Source: Rothia halotolerans (lineage in GTDB: Bacteria; Actinomycetota; Actinomycetes; Actinomycetales; Micrococcaceae). From it: a DNA stretch of 64,000 nt. The position numbers and the translations under genes were made by a program. Below, one piece after another: positions 39,800-48,547 of this stretch (its first letter is position 1; each line of letters starts with the position of its first letter). Under the pieces are notes generated by a model. It was not told where the DNA came from and searched no databases. It worked only from the letters and a program-made list of their open reading frames with translations. Location: positions 1 to 64,000 of the forward strand of contig NZ_NOIU01000004.1 of the NCBI RefSeq assembly GCF_004136635.1. Reading direction: 5' to 3'.

Positions 39800-40858
39800 T
39801 CAGAAGGGACGCAGGCCGTGGACGGCCGCTTCCCGAGGGGTCCCCGCATGGTGGAGGAAGGAGAAGCCCTCGAGGTCGAGGGCCACGGTGAGCAGCGAGT
39901 CCCACCGCTCCGTGGCGGGCAGGGAGGGGTCGGAGCACATGATGACCGGGGAGGCGCCGTCCTCGGCCACCGTCGCGCAGCGCTGGTCCGGGGTGAGTCC
40001 GCCGAGGCGCTCGCGCCGCTCGCTCAGGAAGTCGTGCCGGATCTCGGTCGTCGACTCCACCTTGGGGATCGTGTCCCCTTCGGCCAGGCGCGGGTCGAGG
40101 AAGTGGTTGGTGTGCAGGATCCAGCCGTCCTCGTCGGGTTGGACGAGGGCGGTGCCGGCCGGGGAGAGCTCTATGCTCACGGCCCGCCCGCGCTCCGCCA
40201 CGGTCAGGACCGTGGAGGCGCTGACGCGGGCGGAGGAGGCGATCTCGATGGCCTCCTCGACGTCGCGCGCCTCCTCGATCACGCGGCGGGCGACGGCGTG
40301 CACCGGGACGCCGTCGCCGGCCCCGTCCTCGGCATGGTTGAGGATGTTGAAGTGGACGCCGAGGCCCGCCTCGTTGAGCCCGATCTTGCCCAGGACGCCG
40401 AACTCGGTGAACAGCTTGTAGCGCAGTCCGGTGGGACCGCGCCCAGCCAGGAGCAGGCCCTCCGGGGCGAGGTGGGCGTGCCAGTCCCAGGTCTGCAGGG
40501 TCTCGGGGGCGCCGCTGCGCGGGGTGCGGACCAGCGTCGAGCACTCGCCCTCCGGGGTGGGCGGGACCAGGGCCATGATCTCGGTGCGGCCGTTGAGGCG
40601 GGCGACCTCGTGGAGCTCCAGTCCCGCTCCCTCGGCCATGGCCTCGACCTCGGCGGCGAGGTGGGGCGCCCACCGCTCCAGCGCCCGGTGGCTCCGCTCG
40701 GCGACCTCCGCCACGCGCGGAGAGGGCACTCCCATCAGTTCGAAGTGGGCGGCGTAGAGCTCGCTGACCCGGCGGATCGGGGCGGCGAACTCGGCGCCCA
40801 GCGCCGCTCCGCGGGCGCGAGGGTCGGTGCTGGCGGTCTGATGGACGTGCAGGCGCAT
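39800..40858 (-). CDS. C45-family autoproteolytic acyltransferase/hydrolase (isopenicillin-N acyltransferase-like)
   Basis: 352 residues from ATG 40858 with GGAG 5 nt before it. In the acyl-CoA:6-aminopenicillanate acyltransferase family an internal Cys becomes the N-terminal nucleophile after self-cleavage; here it is Cys106 in EGECSTLVRT. Other family blocks: LNGRTEIMALV, TWDWHAHLAPEG, NEAGLGVHFNIL, ILHTNHFLDPRL. Bacterial members hydrolyse or transfer acyl groups on N-acyl amino acids or amides. First gene of the four-gene operon, divergent from LacI. Confidence 0.87.
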   Translation of the reverse strand: MRLHVHQTASTDPRARGAALGAEFAAPIRRVSELYAAHFELMGVPSPRVAEVAERSHRALERWAPHLAAEVEAMAEGAGLELHEVARLNGRTEIMALVPPTPEGECSTLVRTPRSGAPETLQTWDWHAHLAPEGLLLAGRGPTGLRYKLFTEFGVLGKIGLNEAGLGVHFNILNHAEDGAGDGVPVHAVARRVIEEARDVEEAIEIASSARVSASTVLTVAERGRAVSIELSPAGTALVQPDEDGWILHTNHFLDPRLAEGDTIPKVESTTEIRHDFLSERRERLGGLTPDQRCATVAEDGASPVIMCSDPSLPATERWDSLLTVALDLEGFSFLHHAGTPREAAVHGLRPF

Positions 40859-40942
40859 GGGTCTCCATCTGTCGGGGAAGCGGGGTTCCGGGGAAGGGAG
40901 GATGTGACCCGGAACATATCGTTGCGTGTGACGATAGAGAGG

Positions 40943-40954
40943 TTAAACGTTTTA
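40943..40954. promoter_or_regulatory. LacI-type operator between the C45 operon and the LacI gene
   Basis: TTAAACGTTTTA with the palindromic core AAACGTTT (40945-40952) and central CG typical of LacI-family sites. A second inverted repeat TATCGT-N8-ACGATA spans 40917-40936. Either could control both directions. Confidence 0.55.
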
Positions 40955-41004
40955 TACAATGCTCTGGGACGTAGGATGTGACAAATTCGGGAAAGGGGGC
41001 GGCG

Positions 41005-42018
41005 GTGCGCCATCGCGGTCTGACGATCAGGGACGTCGCGGCCCGGGCGGGGGTCTCCATCGCGGCGGTCTCCCAGGCCCTCAACGGAAAGGGCACCCTC
41101 TCCGCGGCGACGCGGGAGCGGATCGTCGGGATCGCGGCCGAGATGGGATACGAGGCCGACGCTCTGGCCCGCGGGATGACCCGCTCCCGGATGGGCATCC
41201 TGGGCCTGGTCTTCCGCCCGCTGGACTCGCTCTCGCACTACAATCCGGAGGGCGTGGATCTCTTCTCCCGGCTGGCCGGATACGCCGGCATCGAGGTGCT
41301 GGAGCACGGCATGAGCCTGACCCTGCTGCACGACCTCACCCGCCGTCCCATGCCGCCGCTGGCGTACTCGATGGACGGCTACCTCGTGGTCAACCCCTTC
41401 CGGGACGACGCCGTCCTCGCCGAGCTCGAGCGGCGCGAGCTGCCCTACGTGATGCTCGGCCGCGACTTCGGCCGTCCCGAGCGGACGCGCTGGGTCTCGG
41501 CGGACGACGCCGCGGCCATGCGCATGATGCTGGACCACCTGGCCGAGTCCGGGGCCGGCGCCCTCCTGCTGGTCGAGGGGACGGACGAGAACGCGTGGAA
41601 CGCCGACAGCGCCGAAGCGTTCCGGGCCTGGTGCGCCGAGCGGGGTCTCTCCGGCCGGGTCGTGCGCCTCGCCGAGGACAGCGGGGTGCAGGGCGGCCGG
41701 GAGCTGGCAGGCTCGTGGGTCGAGGATGGGGAGGAGCTGCCGGATGCGGTGGTCTGCATGACCGGGCGGCATGCGGCCGGAGTGCAGGCCGGGCTGCACG
41801 AGGCCGGGTGCCGGCGCGTCCTGATCGCCACGATGTCCGACTCCGAGCAGTCCCGCGGCGGGCGCCCGCCCATCACCGCGATGCGCAGCTCGATCGCGGA
41901 GGAGGTTCGGCGCGGAGTGGCGATGCTCGATGCGGTCCTCGCCGGAGAGGAGGCCCCCGGGCCGGTGCTGCTGCCCGTGGAGCTGGAGGTCCGGGGCTCG
42001 ACGTCGCCCCTTCCGTAA
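41005..42018 (+). CDS. LacI-family transcriptional regulator of the C45/amidohydrolase operon
   Basis: 337 residues from GTG 41005, preceded by GAAAGGGGG; GTG 40978 is an alternative. LacI helix-turn-helix LTIRDVAARAGVSIAAVSQA with hinge LARGMTRSRMGILG, followed by a periplasmic-binding-like domain. The ligand domain is diverged (GRDFGRPERTRWVSADDAAA, TDENAWNADSAEAFRAW). Divergent to the operon, so it probably represses it and responds to its substrate. Confidence 0.88.
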   Translation: MRHRGLTIRDVAARAGVSIAAVSQALNGKGTLSAATRERIVGIAAEMGYEADALARGMTRSRMGILGLVFRPLDSLSHYNPEGVDLFSRLAGYAGIEVLEHGMSLTLLHDLTRRPMPPLAYSMDGYLVVNPFRDDAVLAELERRELPYVMLGRDFGRPERTRWVSADDAAAMRMMLDHLAESGAGALLLVEGTDENAWNADSAEAFRAWCAERGLSGRVVRLAEDSGVQGGRELAGSWVEDGEELPDAVVCMTGRHAAGVQAGLHEAGCRRVLIATMSDSEQSRGGRPPITAMRSSIAEEVRRGVAMLDAVLAGEEAPGPVLLPVELEVRGSTSPLP

Positions 42019-42071
42019 GACGTCCGCGCTGGCTGATCGTGAGAGCCCTTACCTCTTACCCCTCCCGAGTG

Positions 42072-42091
42072 GTACCATTTTTCGTACCATT
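42072..42091 (+). promoter_or_regulatory. Direct-repeat operator of the YefM-YoeB operon
   Basis: GTACCATT at 42072-42079 and again at 42084-42091, 12 bp apart, directly before the AGGAGG ribosome site (42093-42098). Likely site of autoregulation. Confidence 0.55.
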
Positions 42092-42106
42092 CAGGAGGTG
42101 CTTTTC

Positions 42107-42352
42107 ATGTCCATGACCGCCAGCGAGGCCCGGAAGAATCTGTTCCCGCTCATCCAGCAGGTCAACGATGACAACGCCCCGGTGGAGATCACCTCGCGAG
42201 CCGGCGATGCCGTGCTGATGTCCCGCGCCGAGTACGAGGCGCTCGAGGAGACGGCCTACCTGCTCCGCGTCCCGGCCAATGCCCGACGACTCCTGGAGAG
42301 CCTGGCGCAGGCTCGCAGCGGGGAGGCGAGCGAGCACGGGCTGATCCGGTGA
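42107..42352 (+). CDS. yefM: YefM/Phd-family antitoxin
   Basis: 81 residues, ATG 42107 with AGGAGG 8 nt upstream. Phd/YefM N-terminal DNA-binding fold: MTASEARKNLFPLIQQVNDD, PVEITSRAGDAVLMSRAEYE. The C-terminal part (AYLLRVPANARRLLESLAQA) binds toxin. The stop overlaps the toxin start (GTGA). It neutralises YoeB and represses the operon. Confidence 0.94.
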   Translation: MSMTASEARKNLFPLIQQVNDDNAPVEITSRAGDAVLMSRAEYEALEETAYLLRVPANARRLLESLAQARSGEASEHGLIR

Positions 42353-42609
42353 GGCTGGTCTTCACCCCGCACGGTTGGGAGGACTACACCTACTGGCTCT
42401 CCGCCGACCGGCAGAACCTCAAGCGCATCAACCGCCTGATCGACGCAGCTCTGAAGGATCCTTTCGAGGGCATCGGGAAGCCGGAGCCCTTGCGGCATCT
42501 CTTCGCCGGGGCCTGGTCGCGGCGGATCACGCAGGAGCACCGCCTGGTGTACCTCGTCGAGGAGGAGGACTTGATCGTCCTGCAGGCGAGGTTCCATTAC
42601 TCGGAGTGA
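42349..42609 (+). CDS. yoeB: YoeB/Txe-family ribosome-dependent mRNA interferase toxin
   Basis: 86 residues from GTG 42349. The catalytic residues occupy the same positions as in E. coli YoeB: Glu46 (GKPEPL), Arg65 (QEHRLVY) and His83 (RFHYSE). Cuts mRNA in the ribosomal A site when free of antitoxin. All key residues present, so probably active. Confidence 0.95.
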   Translation: MRLVFTPHGWEDYTYWLSADRQNLKRINRLIDAALKDPFEGIGKPEPLRHLFAGAWSRRITQEHRLVYLVEEEDLIVLQARFHYSE

Positions 42610-42749
42610 GCCCTCTGGAACGTTCCCGGCAGGGGCGCCCGGATCCTGAGTGCCTTCCTGCGCACCCCGTCACATGACACGGCGCCCCCGCCCGGGCCTC
42701 ACAAGGAGGACGGGGCGGGGGCGCCGGCGCAGCGTGCGGCCAGGAAGGA

Positions 42750-44255
42750 TCACACGTCCTTCTTGGTCCGACTCACCACCTTGTTGCGGATCGCCAGCAG
42801 CAGCGTGACCACCAGCAGACCGTAGAGGGTCAGCACGATCGGTCCCTGGACCAGCACCGAGGCGTTGCCGTCGGCGCTGATCAGCGCGTCGCGCAGGCTG
42901 GTCTCGGCCAGCGGCCCGAGCACCATGCCGATGATCAGCGGCGCGAGCGGGTAGTCGTGGACCCGCATCAGGAAGCCGAGGACGCCCACGCCCAGCAGCA
43001 CCAGCAGGTCGAAGGTGGAGCCCGACGTCGCGTAGATGCCGAGCCCGCAGAAGACCGTGATGCCCGCGTAGAGGTACGGCCGCGGGATGAGTAGCAGCTT
43101 GGCCCACACCATCGCGAACGGGAGGTTGATGATCAGTAGCACGACCATGGCGATGAAGAAGCTGGCCAGCAGCGCCCACACCAGGTCCGGGGCCCGCTCG
43201 AAGAGCAGCGGCCCGGGCTGGAGCCCGTACTGGCGGAAGGCGGCCAGCATGATCGCGGCGGTCGCCGAGATCGGCAGGCCCAGCGCCAGCAGGGCGCCCA
43301 TCGCCATGCCGGTGGTCGAGTTGCCGGCGGCCTCCGGGGCGGCCAGGCCCCGGATCGCGCCCTTGCCGAACTGCGGCTCCTTGCGGCGCCGGTCCAGCTT
43401 GCGTTCCGCGCCGTAGGCCAGGAACGTCGGGATCTCGGAGCCGCCCGCGGGCACGACGCCGAAGGGCAGCCCGATCGCGGTGCCGCGCGCCCACGCGGGG
43501 GCGGCCTCCCGCATCTCCTTGCGGGACAGCCACGGCCGGCCCTTGGACTTCAGCAGCTGCCCCTCCTTCTTGAAGCGGGCGATGACCGCGAAGTAGATGA
43601 CCTCGCCCAGCGCCAGGATCGCCACGGTCACGGTGACCAGGGAGATGCCGTCGAAGAGCAGCGGGGAGTCCATGGTGAAGCGGGGGATGCCGGTCACCGA
43701 GTCGATGCCGACGACCGCGATGCCGAGGCCCACGGCCAGGGACAGCAGCCCCTTGACCGCGGAGTCGGTGACCACCGACGACGTCGCGATGAACGCGAAC
43801 AGCGCCAGGGCGAAGAACTCGGCGGGCCCGAAGTTGGAGGAGAAGTCGGCCAGCCAGGGGGCGAGGAAGACGACCACGATCGAGGCGATGAAGCCGCCGA
43901 CGAAGGCGCCGATGGCCGCGGTCGCCAGGGCCTGCGGAGCTCTCCCGGAGAGCGCCATCTTGTGCCCCTCGAACGTGGAGGCGATGGCGGATGCCTGCCC
44001 CGGGGTGTTCATCAGGATGCCCATGGTCGAGTCGCCGAACAGGCCGCCGAAGTAGACGCCCGAGAACATGATGAACGCCGCGGTGGGCTCGAGGGCGAAG
44101 GTCACGGGCAGGAGCAGGGCCACGGCCATGGAGGAGCCGAGGCCCGGCATGACGCCCACGGCGGTGCCGAGGAGGCAGCCCAGCACCACCCAGAACAGGT
44201 TCTGCCAGGTCAGAGCGCCGGCGAAGCCGTCGGCGAGCAGGGATAGGGTATCCAT
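42750..44255 (-). CDS. tctA: Tripartite tricarboxylate transporter, large permease TctA
   Basis: 501 residues from ATG 44255, one base after the TctB stop, with GGAGG upstream. About 12 helices. Signature GVMPGLGSSMAVALLLPVTF and YFGGLFGDSTMGILMNTPGQ, the TctA Gly-rich motifs, repeated in diverged form in the second half (PFGVVPAGGSEIP). Imports carboxylates with TctB and the binding protein TctC. Ends in a cytosolic VVSRTKKDV. Confidence 0.94.
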   Translation of the reverse strand: MDTLSLLADGFAGALTWQNLFWVVLGCLLGTAVGVMPGLGSSMAVALLLPVTFALEPTAAFIMFSGVYFGGLFGDSTMGILMNTPGQASAIASTFEGHKMALSGRAPQALATAAIGAFVGGFIASIVVVFLAPWLADFSSNFGPAEFFALALFAFIATSSVVTDSAVKGLLSLAVGLGIAVVGIDSVTGIPRFTMDSPLLFDGISLVTVTVAILALGEVIYFAVIARFKKEGQLLKSKGRPWLSRKEMREAAPAWARGTAIGLPFGVVPAGGSEIPTFLAYGAERKLDRRRKEPQFGKGAIRGLAAPEAAGNSTTGMAMGALLALGLPISATAAIMLAAFRQYGLQPGPLLFERAPDLVWALLASFFIAMVVLLIINLPFAMVWAKLLLIPRPYLYAGITVFCGLGIYATSGSTFDLLVLLGVGVLGFLMRVHDYPLAPLIIGMVLGPLAETSLRDALISADGNASVLVQGPIVLTLYGLLVVTLLLAIRNKVVSRTKKDV

Positions 44256-44256
44256 G

Positions 44257-44808
44257 TTAGAAGCCACCTCCCAGGATGCCGGAGGGCAGCGAGAGCCCCA
44301 GGGCCATGTCGAATGCGATGTAGGCGATCGAGCTCACCGTGAGCCCGGTGATCAGCGAGGCGATCGGCTTCTTGGAGCCGAAGCCCTGCGCCACGCACCA
44401 GAAGAGCAGCCCGGCGGCGATGATCCAGCCGAGGAACTCCAGCAGCAGCGAGAAGCCGAGGAAGCCGCCCACGACCCAGAGCAGGGAGCTCCAGGAGAAG
44501 CGGACGGCGGCGTCCTCGCCCTCGACCGTCAGGTTGCCGGCACTCCAGTGCCGGACGGACGCGATGACCTGGAGGATCACTAGGAGGTAGATCACTCCGG
44601 TGACGATGGCGGGGAAGAATCGCGGCCCGGGGAAGTCCACCGAGTCGGGGACGTCCATCACGAGCATATTGACCAGGAGATACGTCGCGAAGGCCGCCAG
44701 CACGATCGGCATGGTGAGCTCCTTGAGGAGCAGCCCGCCGGTACGGGGGGTGGGGCGCTGCGGGTCGGCCGCGGAGGCCTGCCCGGGCTGCACGGATTGC
44801 TGTGTCAC
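44257..44808 (-). CDS. tctB: Tripartite tricarboxylate transporter, small permease TctB
   Basis: 183 residues from GTG 44808, which overlaps the TctC stop (GTGA) and follows GAGG. Four hydrophobic helices with the TctB-like DFPGPRFFPAIVTGVI after the first. The frame open to 45303 lies antisense-like over TctC in another frame. Small partner of TctA. Confidence 0.9.
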   Translation of the reverse strand: MTQQSVQPGQASAADPQRPTPRTGGLLLKELTMPIVLAAFATYLLVNMLVMDVPDSVDFPGPRFFPAIVTGVIYLLVILQVIASVRHWSAGNLTVEGEDAAVRFSWSSLLWVVGGFLGFSLLLEFLGWIIAAGLLFWCVAQGFGSKKPIASLITGLTVSSIAYIAFDMALGLSLPSGILGGGF

Positions 44809-45839
44809 AGTCCCAACTCCTCGTAGAGGCCCTCGATGCGCACGCGCTCGCTCTCGAGGAACTCGTGCAACTCGTCGCCGAACTTGATGTTCTCGTTCCA
44901 GGTGTAGCGCTCGATGGCGTCCTGCCACTCGGGGGTCTCGATGGTCTCGCGGATGATGTCCTCGAGCCCCGCCTTCTCCTCGTCGGTGATCCCGCCGGGG
45001 GCGACCATGAGGCGCCAGTTGGTCAGCGTGACGTCGTAGCCCTGCTCGACCGTGGTCGGGATGTCGATCGCCTCGACGGGCTCCGGGGCCACCAGGGCCA
45101 GGGCCCTGAGGCGGCCGGACTCGATCTGGTCGACCGAGTCGGGGTAGCCGCTCGCGGCCGCCGCGGCGGTGCCGTTCAGCAGGGCCTGCGTGGTCTCGCC
45201 GCCGCCGTCGGAGGGCACGTAGATCATGTCCTGGGGGTTGAGGCCCACGGCCAGCGCCATCTCGGCGACGACGAGCTGGTCGAAGGAGCCGCCGCCGCTC
45301 CACGGGATCGAGCCCGGGTTCTCGCGCCAGGCGTTCATGAGGTCGTCGATGGTCTGGTAGGGCGAGTCGCCCGGGACCACGATCACGCTGTACTCCTCGA
45401 CGGTGAGGGCCAGGGGATTGACGTCGGCGTAGGTGGTCGCGGAGTCGTACTGGATGCTGCCGGCGAGCTGGCCGGTGCCGCCGACCATGAGGTTATTCGC
45501 CTCGCCGTCGAGGACGGAGAGGTTGTTCAGCGCGATGGTCCCGCCCGCGCCGGGCATGTTGACCACCTGCGTGTTGTTGACGATGCCGTTGGCCCGCTGG
45601 GCCTGCTGCATCTCGCGGGCCACGGTGTCCCAGCCGCCGCCGGCGGCCGCCGGGGCGATGAGGGTCAGGGACGAGCGGAGGTCGCTGCCGCCGGAGGCGG
45701 AGGCGATCGACGCCGTGGCCGCCGTGCCGATGGCGGCGACGGCGATGACGCCGCCGACTCCGCGGAGGATGAACTGCCGGCGGCTGGGCGGCTGTCTGTG
45801 GTGGGGGCCCGATGGGGCGGGCTGGCTCGTGTCGGCCAA
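44805..45839 (-). CDS. tctC: Tripartite tricarboxylate transporter binding protein TctC (Tat-exported)
   Basis: 344 residues from TTG 45839 with GAGGA 6 nt upstream. Twin-arginine signal: SRRQFILRG (Arg20-Arg21), then a hydrophobic stretch ending ASASGG, suggesting folded export. Bug/TctC blocks LTLIAPAAAGGGWDTVAREM, VVNMPGAGGTIALNNL, PWSGGGSFDQLVVAEMALAV, GLRALALVAP-type segment. Binds the carboxylate outside the membrane and hands it to TctAB. First gene of the operon; no linked sensor kinase. Confidence 0.92.
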   Translation of the reverse strand: MADTSQPAPSGPHHRQPPSRRQFILRGVGGVIAVAAIGTAATASIASASGGSDLRSSLTLIAPAAAGGGWDTVAREMQQAQRANGIVNNTQVVNMPGAGGTIALNNLSVLDGEANNLMVGGTGQLAGSIQYDSATTYADVNPLALTVEEYSVIVVPGDSPYQTIDDLMNAWRENPGSIPWSGGGSFDQLVVAEMALAVGLNPQDMIYVPSDGGGETTQALLNGTAAAAASGYPDSVDQIESGRLRALALVAPEPVEAIDIPTTVEQGYDVTLTNWRLMVAPGGITDEEKAGLEDIIRETIETPEWQDAIERYTWNENIKFGDELHEFLESERVRIEGLYEELGL

Positions 45840-45974
45840 CTGGTCTCCTCGATCAACTGCGTCGTTGGGTGATGCGGAGGCTGCGGTCGCTCAAGTCATG
45901 CCGAGGACGCGGCCAGTACCGTTCCGGCGCGATCCGTGGGTGGGGCCGCGCCGACTGGTGCCGAGTCGTCTTGC

Positions 45975-46004
45975 TCGACTTTGGAATGTGATTCACCATA
46001 CACT
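45975..46004 (+). promoter_or_regulatory. Candidate promoter of the universal stress protein gene
   Basis: TCGACT (45975-45980), 18-bp spacer, TACACT (45999-46004), giving a leader of about 115 nt. Confidence 0.4.
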
Positions 46005-46124
46005 GAAGATCCGGGCAATTCGAACTCGGCCGGGGACGGGGAGTTCAGCTCACTATCTTCCCGGTCCGCGTCCGCCGTCCGGACCGATCGAGATTCCCGA
46101 GACATCCGAGGAGAGAGCCGCACT

Positions 46125-46484
46125 ATGACCATCGTTCTTGCCAGTGCCGAGAGTCCCGCGGGGCACGCCGCCCGGGACTACGCGGTCGAGGAGGCCAAAC
46201 GGCGCGACGCCGACCTGCTGGTGTTCCCCGTGGACGGCTCCTCGCCGGACCCGGCCCAGTTCGGCTACGACCGCGTCTCGGTCCAGACGCCGGACGAGCG
46301 CAGCAAGGACGCGGTGGGGGACCTGATCGACATGACCACCCGCGGCGACATCGAGGTCGTGGTGGTGGGGGTGAGACGGCGCAGCCCCGTGGGCAAGATG
46401 TTCCTCGGCTCCTCCGCCCAGCAGATCATCCTCGAGTCCGGCGTGCCGGTCATCACCGTCAAGCCTGCCCAGGGTGAGGGGTAG
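46125..46484 (+). CDS. Universal stress protein (UspA family), short form
   Basis: 119 residues from ATG 46125, with GAGGAGAGAG upstream. The ATP-binding loop GVRRRSPVGKMFLGSSAQQI and the final VPVITVKP are the Usp signature. The first part (MTIVLASAESPAGHAARDYA) is shorter than the usual about 145 residues, lacking some of the central helix. Single gene followed by a strong terminator. Confidence 0.9.
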   Translation: MTIVLASAESPAGHAARDYAVEEAKRRDADLLVFPVDGSSPDPAQFGYDRVSVQTPDERSKDAVGDLIDMTTRGDIEVVVVGVRRRSPVGKMFLGSSAQQIILESGVPVITVKPAQGEG

Positions 46485-46512
46485 CCCTCCGTCGATCCCT
46501 GATGTTCGCATG

Positions 46513-46550
46513 AAGATGCCGGGTCCGAGAATGTCGGACCCGGCATCTTT
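46513..46550 (+). terminator. Terminator of the universal stress protein gene
   Basis: Perfect 16-bp stem (46513-46528 with 46534-46549), 5-nt loop, ending TTT. Confidence 0.88.
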
Positions 46551-46717
46551 GTCGAATTCTCGAATCCTCCGGAATTTACTTAGCGAAGTAATGCACATTC
46601 TCCCATCAGGGGAATTCCTCGAACATCTCGAAGAGGATCTCCACGACGCCGACGTCGGGGATTCCGTGCGACGGGCTCGTTCTCCGCAAGGAGGGACAGT
46701 TGCGCCGTTCCTTAATT

Positions 46718-46743
46718 GATAATGATTCCCACTAATCATAATC
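46718..46743. promoter_or_regulatory. Fur/Zur-like operator upstream of the ABC-MFS metal/peptide operon
   Basis: 26-bp palindrome GATA-ATGATT-N6-AATCAT-AATC in which one base pair of the arms mismatches (721/740). ATGATT and AATCAT arms resemble Fur-family (Fur/Zur) boxes. It lies 62 bases before the first gene of the transporter operon. Confidence 0.6.
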
Positions 46744-46804
46744 TTCCATCCTGAAGCTCGCCCCGCCCGGTCCCCGTGACCGCCCGGCCCCAGGAGGAAG
46801 ACCC

Positions 46805-48547
46805 ATGGCCCTGCTCGACGTGCGCGCCCTGACCGCGGCCGCGGGAAGGGAGCGGCTGCTCGGACCCCTCGGATTCGCCCTGGAGCGCGGCCGGCGCTGC
46901 GCGCTGCTCGGCCCCTCCGGCTCGGGGAAGAGCCTCACCGCCTCGGCGATCCTGGGGACCACGGCCGAGAACCTGGTCCTGACGGGGGAGGTCCTGCTGG
47001 ACGGGACCCCGGTGACGGGAGTTCCGCTGGCCCAGCGGGGCGCGCGCCTGCCGGACCTGCCCCGGGTGGCGCTGGTCAGCCAGGACCCGACGCGCAGCCT
47101 CAACCCGGCGGTGCGGGTGGGCGCCCACCTGGAGCGCGCCCTCGGGAGGCCCCCGGGCGGCGTCGCCAGCGGGGAGGCGCTCACCCTGCTCGGCGATCTC
47201 GCCTTCGAGGACCCGCGCCGGATCCACCGCGCCTATCCCCACGAGCTCTCCGGCGGTCAGCGGCAGCGGATCTGCCTCGGCCTCGCCCTGGCCAGGCGCC
47301 CGGACCTCCTGATCGCCGACGAGCCCACCACCGCGCTCGACGCCGTCACCCAGGATCAGGTGCTCGGCCTGCTCGACCGGCTGCTGCCCGCCTCCTCGGC
47401 GCTGCTGTTCATCACGCACGACGCCGCCGCGGCCCGGGCCCTCGGGGCGGACCGGCTCCGGCTGGAGGGCGGACGCATCGTGGCGACGGGCTGGGGCGAG
47501 GAGGGCGACGCCGTGCTGCGGACCGCCCCCACGGCCCGGCCCGGAGACGCGGCCCGGCCCGGCGCCACCGCGCGCCTCGGAGGTCCCGCCCAGCCCGGGG
47601 GGCCCGCCCGGCCCGCCGCGGCCGCGGGCCCCTCCGCAGCGCCCATCCTCGAGGCCCGGGACCTGACGGTGGCCTACCCCGCGGCACGGGGTGCGGGCCC
47701 GTTCTGCCGCCGGACGCGCGGGAGGGCGCCCCGTCCGGCCCTGACCGGAGCCGACCTGCGGATCGGCCCGGGGGAGAGCATCGGCGTCGTCGGGAACTCC
47801 GGCTCGGGTAAGACCACGCTCATCAGCGCGCTGCTCGGCCTGCTGGCCCCCGCCGAGGGCTCGGTGGAGTACCGCGGCCGGGCCGTGGGAGCCCTGGACC
47901 GCGAGTCCCTGCTGCGCTTCCGCCGCGAGGTGCAGTTCATCCCGCAGGACGCCCGGGGCAGCCTGGACCCCCGCGCCGGGGCGCTCGCGCAGGTCATGGA
48001 GCCGCTGCTGCGCCTCGAGCCCGCCGGCGGAGGCACGAGGGCGGAAGCCTGCCCCGCTGACGCCGCTGCCGGCCCCGGCGCGCACTCCGCGGCCGGTCCC
48101 CGTCCGCGCGGCAGGGACGCCCGCTCGCGGGCCGAGACTCTGCTGGAGCGCGTCGGGCTCGACGCCGGCCGCTGGTCCCACCGCCCCCGCCAGCTTTCCG
48201 GCGGGCAGTGCCAGCGCGTCGCGATCGCCCGCGCACTGGCGACCGCTCCCCGCCTGCTGATCGCCGACGAGCCGCTCAGCGGCCTCGACCCCGCCCTGCG
48301 GCAGCGCACCATCGACCTGCTCCGCTCCGTGCTCGGCGACGCCGCGGACGAGGACCGCCGGACCGGCCTCCTGATGGTCTCCCACGACCTCGAGTCGGTG
48401 CTCGCCCTGTGCGACCGCGCGGTCGTCGTCGACGGCGGCCGGATCGTCGAGGACCGCCCCGTCCTGGAGCTGTTCCGCAGCCCGGCCTCCGAGGCCGGCA
48501 CCCGGCTGCTGGTCACCGCCCACGACGACGGGGCCTCCCGTGTCTAA
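46805..48547 (+). CDS. Fused double ATPase of a nickel/peptide-type ABC transporter
   Basis: 580 residues with two complete ATPase domains. First: Walker A GPSGSGKS (about 36-43), signature LSGGQRQR, Walker B LLIADEPTTALD. Second, after an Ala/Pro/Gly-rich linker (about 240-280): Walker A GNSGSGKTT, signature LSGGQCQR, Walker B LLIADEPLSGLD. Equivalent to DppD+DppF or CntD+CntF in one chain. ATG 46805 follows AGGAGG. The first of four overlapping or adjacent genes, which share likely Fur/Zur control. Confidence 0.92.
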   Translation: MALLDVRALTAAAGRERLLGPLGFALERGRRCALLGPSGSGKSLTASAILGTTAENLVLTGEVLLDGTPVTGVPLAQRGARLPDLPRVALVSQDPTRSLNPAVRVGAHLERALGRPPGGVASGEALTLLGDLAFEDPRRIHRAYPHELSGGQRQRICLGLALARRPDLLIADEPTTALDAVTQDQVLGLLDRLLPASSALLFITHDAAAARALGADRLRLEGGRIVATGWGEEGDAVLRTAPTARPGDAARPGATARLGGPAQPGGPARPAAAAGPSAAPILEARDLTVAYPAARGAGPFCRRTRGRAPRPALTGADLRIGPGESIGVVGNSGSGKTTLISALLGLLAPAEGSVEYRGRAVGALDRESLLRFRREVQFIPQDARGSLDPRAGALAQVMEPLLRLEPAGGGTRAEACPADAAAGPGAHSAAGPRPRGRDARSRAETLLERVGLDAGRWSHRPRQLSGGQCQRVAIARALATAPRLLIADEPLSGLDPALRQRTIDLLRSVLGDAADEDRRTGLLMVSHDLESVLALCDRAVVVDGGRIVEDRPVLELFRSPASEAGTRLLVTAHDDGASRV

